Under the pieces are notes generated by a model. That model was not told the origin of the DNA and did not search any database. It saw only the letters and a list, made by a program, of their open reading frames with translations. From NCBI GenBank assembly GCA_029974035.1, contig JARKQG010000104.1:1-64000 (forward strand): DNA of 64,000 bases, read 5' to 3'. The DNA is from Eubacteriales bacterium. Lineage in GTDB: Bacteria; Bacillota_A; Clostridia; Christensenellales; Aristaeellaceae. This document shows positions 58,828 through 64,000 of this stretch, piece after piece. Numbering within the stretch: the stretch's first letter is position 1; each line of letters starts with the position of its first letter. The position numbers and the translations under genes are program-made.

Positions 58828-59874
58828 TCACTCCCCCGGCACAAGGATTGCTTTGAGGATGGTCTCGTTGCTGATCGCCTGGAACGCCTCGTTGATCTCG
58901 CGCAGCGCGAATGTCCGCTTTGTGAAGGGGGACACATCCAGCTTCCCCTCGCTCATCATTTCCAGGACCATTCTGTTCTGCGCGACCGTGGAGGCGTGGC
59001 ACCCGAACACGCCAACTTCCTTGTAGTGGATGATGTTGCTGTCGATAAAGCAGGTGCTTTCCCCTGGAAGCCCGCCAAACAGGCTGACGCGCCCCGCCTT
59101 CCCGATGATGCTCATGGCGTTGGTCTGGGCGGGGCCGACGGAGCAGGCGACGATCGCCACGTCAACGCCTTCTCCGTCCGTATTGTCCAGAACGATCCGC
59201 CGGAAGTCCTCCTTGTTGGAATTGATCGCGATCAGCGCGGGATGAATTTCCCGGGCCGTGTTGATTCTGGTTTCGTTGACTTCAATGAGGAAGACCTTCG
59301 ACGCGCCCTTGCGGAACGCGAGCTCTGCGTGCATGGTGCCGATGAACCCGGAGCCGAAGATCGCCACGGTGTCGCCCTGGCCGATGCGCAGGTATTCCTG
59401 GGCGTTGTAGACGCACGCGATGGGTTCCGCCAGCACCGCCTCGACCGACTTGAGGTTTTCGGGAACCAGCGTCACGTGGTCCTGCTCGAAGGCTTCGGCC
59501 GGAATCTCCATGTACTCCGCGAAGGTTCCGCTAAAGTCAAAGCCGATGGTCTTGAGGTTGTTGCAGAGATTGGTCTTTCCCTTTTTGCAGGACGGACAGT
59601 GTCCGCAGCCGATGGCCGGCGCGATCTGAACGCGATCCCCGACCTCAAAGCCCTTTACGCGGCCGCCCTTCTCCACGATGGTGCCCACGGCCTCGTGCCC
59701 GATGATCCGCGGAAGCCCGTGAATCTTTGAGGAGCCGAACCGGTAGGTTCTCAGGTCCGTGCCGCAAATGGATGTGGCGTTTACCTTGATGACCGCGCTG
59801 GTTTCCGAAGCCTTGGGAACCTCTGTTTCCCGCAACGCAAGCTTTCCGGGACCGTCATAGGAAAAAGATAACAT
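58828..59874 (-). CDS. Zinc-dependent medium-chain dehydrogenase (sorbitol/threonine dehydrogenase type)
   Basis: 348 residues. Catalytic zinc Cys in ATSICGTDLRTYRF, GHEAVGTIVEKGG carries the His-Glu pair, and the structural zinc loop is CGHCPSCKKGKTNLC (four Cys). The Rossmann fold has FGSGFIGTMHAELAFRKGASKVFLIEVN. Being cotranscribed with the importer suggests it oxidises the imported polyol or sugar to a ketose. The ATG at 59874 follows GGAGG by 5 nt; a GTG at 59886 lies too close to any RBS. Confidence 0.93.
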   Translation of the reverse strand: MLSFSYDGPGKLALRETEVPKASETSAVIKVNATSICGTDLRTYRFGSSKIHGLPRIIGHEAVGTIVEKGGRVKGFEVGDRVQIAPAIGCGHCPSCKKGKTNLCNNLKTIGFDFSGTFAEYMEIPAEAFEQDHVTLVPENLKSVEAVLAEPIACVYNAQEYLRIGQGDTVAIFGSGFIGTMHAELAFRKGASKVFLIEVNETRINTAREIHPALIAINSNKEDFRRIVLDNTDGEGVDVAIVACSVGPAQTNAMSIIGKAGRVSLFGGLPGESTCFIDSNIIHYKEVGVFGCHASTVAQNRMVLEMMSEGKLDVSPFTKRTFALREINEAFQAISNETILKAILVPGE

Positions 59875-60240
59875 TTCTGCCTCCACATTTGTTATTTAAA
59901 TCACATAATAATGATGAATCATCGTGAATAATCTGTCAATGGGCGTTTTGTACAAATTATCGGCGCGTATCTTGGCGCCAATTTCCGCAATTCCTCGCGG
60001 GAAATATGAAGAAGCCTGGCGAAAAAACTGCACACAGCTTGTTTTCTCGGGCTTCAGAAGGGAAAATATGGGCTGCGCCAGCCAGCGTTGTTCGTAATAT
60101 TTCATTTTATAATGAAAATTGAGAGGAATTTGGCCAAAAAAGAGCACTATTAACAAATAAGTCACAGTTTTCATGTTGACGATGGGGCCGCGCCGCGTAT
60201 AGAATATGGAGTTAGAAATAACAATGATCCGGGAGGCCGT
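59875..60240. other. Divergent intergenic region between the ADH-ABC and isomerase-kinase operons
   Basis: 366 bp, AT-rich, no credible gene. It has the rightward promoter at 60176-60205. Leftward there is TTGACA (59934-59939 on the minus strand) with no clear -10, and an inverted repeat GATGAATCATC (59912-59922) close to the dehydrogenase start. Other local inverted repeats include TTCATTTTATAATGAAA (about 60101-60117). It is a natural place for a shared operator. Confidence 0.7.
60176..60205 (+). promoter_or_regulatory. Promoter of the isomerase-dehydrogenase-kinase operon
   Basis: TTGACG (60176-60181), 18-bp spacer, TAGAAT (60200-60205). Confidence 0.7.
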
Positions 60241-61452
60241 ATGTCACATTCACCAAAGCTCTATCTTGCGATGGACAACTGCTTTGCGATCAAGCGCTGG
60301 ATTACGCCCGCCCAATGGTTTCAGGTGATCAAGGCGATGGGCGCCACCAGCATTGAGGCCAGCACCGACAACGAGGTGGACCCGCTCTTCCTTCCGGCGT
60401 CCTATCTGGACGACTGGGTGGAGGAGGTCAAGGCCCTTGAGACGGCGCACGGCATCCGCGTGCGTTCCTTCTTTACCGGCTACCAGACCTACAGAACCGC
60501 GGGGCTGGCCCACCCCGATGCGAGGGTGCGGAACAAGCTTGTGGAGGACTGGTTCAAGCCCCTCATCTGCAAGGCGGGTCAGCTGGGCGCCGACATCGGG
60601 TTTTCCTTCCACGCCATCAGCGAGGAGGATCTGGGTTCCCCGGAAAAGTACGGGGCGGCCGTCGGGCGGGCCAACGAATGCTTTGCGCAGCTTGCCCGGT
60701 ATGCCTGGGCGCACAACCGCGTGAACCTGTGCTGCGAGCAGATGTACGCGCCCTATCAGCCGCCCTTTACCATTGAATCCGCCCGTCGGATGCTCCGGGA
60801 TATCTACAAAATCGGCGGCAGGCCGTTTTACATCGCCAACGACGTCGGCCACATGGTCGGGCAAAGGCGCTTTCGCATGCCTTCCGCCGAGGCGGTGGCG
60901 CAAGCGGTGGCCCAGGTGCGCGGCCAGGGCCGCACAAGGGACATCTGGCTCGGGCCGGATTGCATGTACCGGAAGGTGTACGAGCAGGCGAAGCGGCCGG
61001 AAAAGACGGACGCCGCCTTTGCCCGGGACGCGGTCAGCGCGCTGAGGGACAGCCATCCCTACATGTTCTCGTTCAGCGGGAAGGACGACGACCCTTATGA
61101 ATGGGTCCGTTCGATGGGCGCGTATTCGCCCATCATGCACATGCAGCAGACGGACGGTGTCAAGTCGTCCCACGCGCCCTTCACGAAGGAGACGAACAAA
61201 AACGGGATCATTGCGCCCGCCCGGCTTCTCCGGACCCTGAAGGAGAGCTTTGACGCCCCGGCGGAGGACGGCATGCCCCCCAAGGCGGACCATGTGACGC
61301 TCGCCTTTGAAATCTTCATTTCCAACGTGTCCTATCCGCACGACGCCCTCGAGGATCTGAAGGAGACGGTGGCCTGCTGGAAACGGTATATCCCGGAGGA
61401 CGGAATGACGCTGGACGATGCGGTTGCAAGGCTGGACGAAGCGGAAAAATAA
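60241..61452 (+). CDS. Sugar phosphate isomerase/epimerase-like TIM-barrel protein
   Basis: 403 residues of the AP-endonuclease/xylose-isomerase-like superfamily. Metal-ligand-type positions can be picked out: IEASTDNEVD near the N-terminus, GFSFHAISEED, NLCCEQMYAPYQPP (Glu), YIANDVGHMVGQ (Asp-His) and HMQQTDGVKSSHAPF near the end. It is longer than typical Hyi/IolE relatives. Context with an FGGY kinase and dehydrogenases suggests aldose-ketose or epimer conversion of the imported substrate. Start is an ATG with GGGAGG. Exact substrate unknown. Confidence 0.78.
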   Translation: MSHSPKLYLAMDNCFAIKRWITPAQWFQVIKAMGATSIEASTDNEVDPLFLPASYLDDWVEEVKALETAHGIRVRSFFTGYQTYRTAGLAHPDARVRNKLVEDWFKPLICKAGQLGADIGFSFHAISEEDLGSPEKYGAAVGRANECFAQLARYAWAHNRVNLCCEQMYAPYQPPFTIESARRMLRDIYKIGGRPFYIANDVGHMVGQRRFRMPSAEAVAQAVAQVRGQGRTRDIWLGPDCMYRKVYEQAKRPEKTDAAFARDAVSALRDSHPYMFSFSGKDDDPYEWVRSMGAYSPIMHMQQTDGVKSSHAPFTKETNKNGIIAPARLLRTLKESFDAPAEDGMPPKADHVTLAFEIFISNVSYPHDALEDLKETVACWKRYIPEDGMTLDDAVARLDEAEK

Positions 61453-61467
61453 ACGGAGGGTATGTTT

Positions 61468-62523
61468 ATGAAGGGTCTTGTCATTGGCGATTACCTGCTC
61501 CCGACCGACATCCTGGAGGGCTTTTTCCACGGAGACGGCATGGAGGAGTACATCTCTTCCTATGATAAGCTTGATTTTGTGGTGAAGACGAGGGCGGACA
61601 TCCGGAACGTCTGGCGGCAGCTTGAGCTGAACGGGCCGTCCGGCGTCCCCTGCCCGGAAGACATGCCCGCGATGATCGAGGACGCGGACGTGCTCGTCGT
61701 CCACATTTGCCCGGTGTGCAAGGAGGTCATCCAAAGGGCAAAAAACCTGAAGCTCATCGTCTCGGCGCGCGGCGGCCTTGAAAATATCGACCTCGAGGAA
61801 GCGACAAGGCGCGGGATTCCCGTGATCCATACCCCGCACCACAATTCCAACGCCGTGGCCGAATACACGGTGGGCATGATGCTTGCGGAAACCAGAAACA
61901 TCGCCCGCTCCCACCTCGCGCTCAGGGAGGGGAAGTGGCGGGAGTTTTATCCAAACTCCGGCTTCATCCCGGAGCTGACGGAGCTGAAGATCGGGATCGT
62001 GGGCTTTGGCCAGAACGGGCAGCTCGTCTGCGAAAAGCTCAGGAGCTTCGATACGACCATTCTGGTTTCAGATCCGTTTGTGCCGGACGATGTGATCCGC
62101 CGGGCGGGCTTCCGCCCGATGAAGCTCGAAGACCTGATCCGGGAGGCGGACATCATTTCCCTGCACGTCAGGCTGACGAAGCAGACCGAGAAGATGATCG
62201 GCGAAAAGGAATTTGCGCTGATGAAAAAGACGGCCTATCTGATCAACACCGCCCGCTCGGGCCTTGTGGACACCGACGCGCTGATCCGCACCCTGAAGGA
62301 CAACGCCATTCAGGGCGCCGCGGTCGATGTGTTCGATGCGGAGCCGCTCCCCGCCGACAGCGAGCTGATCCGCCTGGACAACCTGACGCTGTCCAACCAC
62401 CGGGCGGGCGATACGCGGGCGTCCTATTGGAACGCGCCGAACCTGATGAGAAAACAGGCCCTGAAGCTTTTGCGCGGCGAAACCCCGGGGTTCGTCGCCA
62501 ACCGGCAGGTGCTCCGGAAGTAG
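61468..62523 (+). CDS. D-isomer-specific 2-hydroxyacid dehydrogenase
   Basis: 351 residues. Catalytic Arg in VSARGGLENIDLEEATRRGIPVIHTPHHNSNAVAEYTVGMML, NAD-binding GFGQNGQLVCEKL in the Rossmann domain, NTARSGLVDTDALIRTL, the Glu in VDVFDAEPLP, and the His in LSNHRAGD. The N-terminal ~60 residues are longer than in standard SerA-like enzymes. I chose the ATG at 61468 (MKGLVIGDYLL), 7 nt after GGAGGG; the ATG at 61462 is too close. It may act on an oxidised sugar acid. Second gene of the operon. Confidence 0.9.
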   Translation: MKGLVIGDYLLPTDILEGFFHGDGMEEYISSYDKLDFVVKTRADIRNVWRQLELNGPSGVPCPEDMPAMIEDADVLVVHICPVCKEVIQRAKNLKLIVSARGGLENIDLEEATRRGIPVIHTPHHNSNAVAEYTVGMMLAETRNIARSHLALREGKWREFYPNSGFIPELTELKIGIVGFGQNGQLVCEKLRSFDTTILVSDPFVPDDVIRRAGFRPMKLEDLIREADIISLHVRLTKQTEKMIGEKEFALMKKTAYLINTARSGLVDTDALIRTLKDNAIQGAAVDVFDAEPLPADSELIRLDNLTLSNHRAGDTRASYWNAPNLMRKQALKLLRGETPGFVANRQVLRK

Positions 62524-62581
62524 TGCGTCCGGCTTACCCGGACGTGCGGGCCCGTCAGCAATCGGAGGAAAGGAGATCAAA

Positions 62582-64000
62582 ATGGGAAAGTACGTCATTG
62601 GTGTCGATTATGGCTCGGCATCCGTCCGGGCGGCGGTGGTCGATACCGCAAACGGGCGCGAACTCGCCTCCGGGGTCTACGCATACGAACACGGCGTGGA
62701 CGGCAGTTATCTGGACAAGGCGAATCCCCACGTCGTGCGCCAGAACCCCGACGACTATCTCAAGGGCATGGAGCGCTCCGTCAGACTCGCCGTCGAGGCC
62801 GCGGGGGAGGGCTTTGACGCAAGCCGGATCGTCGGCATCGGGATCGACACGACCGGCTCCACGGTGCTCCCGGTCTCGAAGATGGGGGTTCCCCTCTGCG
62901 CGGAAGCGGAATTCGCGGACAATCCCAACGCGGCGATCTGGCTTTGGAAGGATCACAGCGCCACCGCCGAGGCCGAAACCATCACAAAGCTGGCGCATGC
63001 CGTGAACCCCGAATACGTGGACATGGTCGGCGGCGCATATTCCTCGGAATGGTATTGGGCGAAGGTTCTGCGCTGTCTCCGAAGCGACCCCGCGGTGTAT
63101 GACGCGGCCTATACGTGGATCGAGGTGGCCGACTGGCTCGTATACCTCCTCACGGGCGGAGGGTGCATCGACGACGCGGTGCGCGGCATATGCGCCGCAT
63201 CGCACAAGGCGCTGTTTAACCCCGAATGGGGCGGCTTTCCGTCGGAGAACTTCATCCGCGCCCTGGACCCCAGGCTTGTAAAGGTTCTTCATACGCTGAA
63301 CGAACGCATGGTGCGCGACGTATCCGCCCCGGCGGGCAGGCTTTGCCGCGAGTGGGCGGAGCGCATGGGTCTGCCCTCGGGCATCGTCGTCAGCGTATCG
63401 GCGTTTGATGCCCACTTCGGCGGCATCGGCGCGGGCATCAGGCCGGGCATTCTCGTCAAGACCATCGGAACCTCCACGTGCGATCTGTACGTGCTGAAGA
63501 AGGCGGGAAAACGGCCGAGCATCAAGGGCATGGCCGGCATCGTCCACGACTCGATCCTCCCCGGCTACTACGGCATAGAGGCCGGACAAAGTGCGGTGGG
63601 CGATATTCTGAACTGGTTTGTGAAGTACGTGGCGCCGAGCGGCAAGTCGCACCGGCAGCTCTCCGAAGAGGCTTCCCGCCTCCGCCCCGGACAGAGCGGG
63701 CTTTTGTCCCTCGACTGGAACAACGGCAACCGGACGATCCTCGTCGATCAGCGCCTGACGGGCCTGATCATCGGCTTGACCCTGCAAACGAGCGCCGCGG
63801 AAATCTATCGCGCCCTGATCGAAGGGACCGCCTTCGGCGCCCGGGTCATCCACGACAGGATGGAGGAAGGCGGGCTGCGGATTGACAAGGTGGTCGCCTG
63901 CGGCGGAATCCCCCGGAAGGACGGGGTTTTCATGCAGATCTATGCGGATGTGCTCAACAAGGATCTCTACGTTTCGAAGAACGCCGAAACCTGCGCGCTG
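62582..64000 (+). CDS. FGGY carbohydrate kinase, ribulokinase-like (3' partial)
   Basis: 473 codons to the window edge without a stop; ribulokinases are about 550 residues. MGKYVIGVDYGSASVRAAVVDTANGRELASGVYAYEH is the N-terminal phosphate-binding FGGY motif, closely like AraB. IVGIGIDTTGSTVLPVSKMGVPLC and NPNAAIWLWKDHSATAEAETI also fit AraB; later KTIGTSTCDLYVLKKAG and TAFGARVIHDRMEEGGLRIDKVVACGGIPRKDGVFMQIYADVLN form the second ATP-binding lobe. It would phosphorylate a ketose (ribulose, xylulose or erythrulose class). RBS AGGAAAGGAG. Confidence 0.92.
   Translation, partial: MGKYVIGVDYGSASVRAAVVDTANGRELASGVYAYEHGVDGSYLDKANPHVVRQNPDDYLKGMERSVRLAVEAAGEGFDASRIVGIGIDTTGSTVLPVSKMGVPLCAEAEFADNPNAAIWLWKDHSATAEAETITKLAHAVNPEYVDMVGGAYSSEWYWAKVLRCLRSDPAVYDAAYTWIEVADWLVYLLTGGGCIDDAVRGICAASHKALFNPEWGGFPSENFIRALDPRLVKVLHTLNERMVRDVSAPAGRLCREWAERMGLPSGIVVSVSAFDAHFGGIGAGIRPGILVKTIGTSTCDLYVLKKAGKRPSIKGMAGIVHDSILPGYYGIEAGQSAVGDILNWFVKYVAPSGKSHRQLSEEASRLRPGQSGLLSLDWNNGNRTILVDQRLTGLIIGLTLQTSAAEIYRALIEGTAFGARVIHDRMEEGGLRIDKVVACGGIPRKDGVFMQIYADVLNKDLYVSKNAETCAL

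Overview
The window looks like the chromosomal replication-origin region of a GC-rich, anaerobic, spore-forming member of the Clostridia, probably without a named close relative that I can recognise. The evidence is a complete GerA-type germinant receptor operon, Soj/Spo0J (ParA/ParB), RNase Y, a DUF951 protein, tandem type I signal peptidases, a ferredoxin-dependent 2-oxoacid oxidoreductase and GGDEF/HD-GYP proteins. The species call is inference; the gene content is read from the sequence.

Region 1 (1-5.4 kb) is the right end of a prophage. It holds a tail fibre with a self-cleaving S74 chaperone domain, an endolysin and two holin-type membrane proteins. After a strong terminator comes an AT-richer cargo cassette: an ECF sigma factor, a DUF4367 anti-sigma-like membrane protein, a small secreted protein and a 54-residue coiled-coil protein. 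Tandem 11-bp repeats and the 3' end of tRNA-Arg(ACG) follow, which is the likely attachment site.

Region 2 (5.4-24.3 kb) is the origin neighbourhood: a DEDDh exonuclease with a MalY/PatB-like lyase, rny, parA-parB, an Lrp regulator with an aminotransferase, three consecutive signal peptidases (the third has lost both catalytic residues), DUF951, a four-gene 2-oxoacid:ferredoxin oxidoreductase, mnmE, dnaN and dnaA. Perfect DnaA boxes lie on both sides of dnaA. Transcription switches from leftward (dnaA and its followers) to rightward (glnS and its followers) at 22.1-22.6 kb, which marks oriC.

Region 3 (24.3-48.5 kb) is mostly housekeeping and cell-envelope genes: a MATE exporter, an aspartate aminotransferase, an SPFH protein, DUF6132, an Smr-less MutS2, a CLC transporter, a HAD-thymidylate kinase fusion, an unusual kinase-remnant/peptidoglycan-binding membrane protein, an autoregulated MarR, two tandem GGDEF-HD-GYP proteins, DUF1275, the ger operon (A-C-D-B order), superoxide dismutase and small proteins.

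Region 4 (48.5-64 kb) is a carbohydrate or polyol island. An extracytoplasmic binding protein, a YesM-type kinase and a YesN-type regulator form a sensing operon. A secreted double-domain esterase, an RbsBCA-type ABC importer, a zinc dehydrogenase and a divergent isomerase/hydroxyacid dehydrogenase/ribulokinase-like operon would release, import, oxidise, isomerise and phosphorylate a sugar or polyol that cannot be named from sequence alone. The last gene runs off the window.
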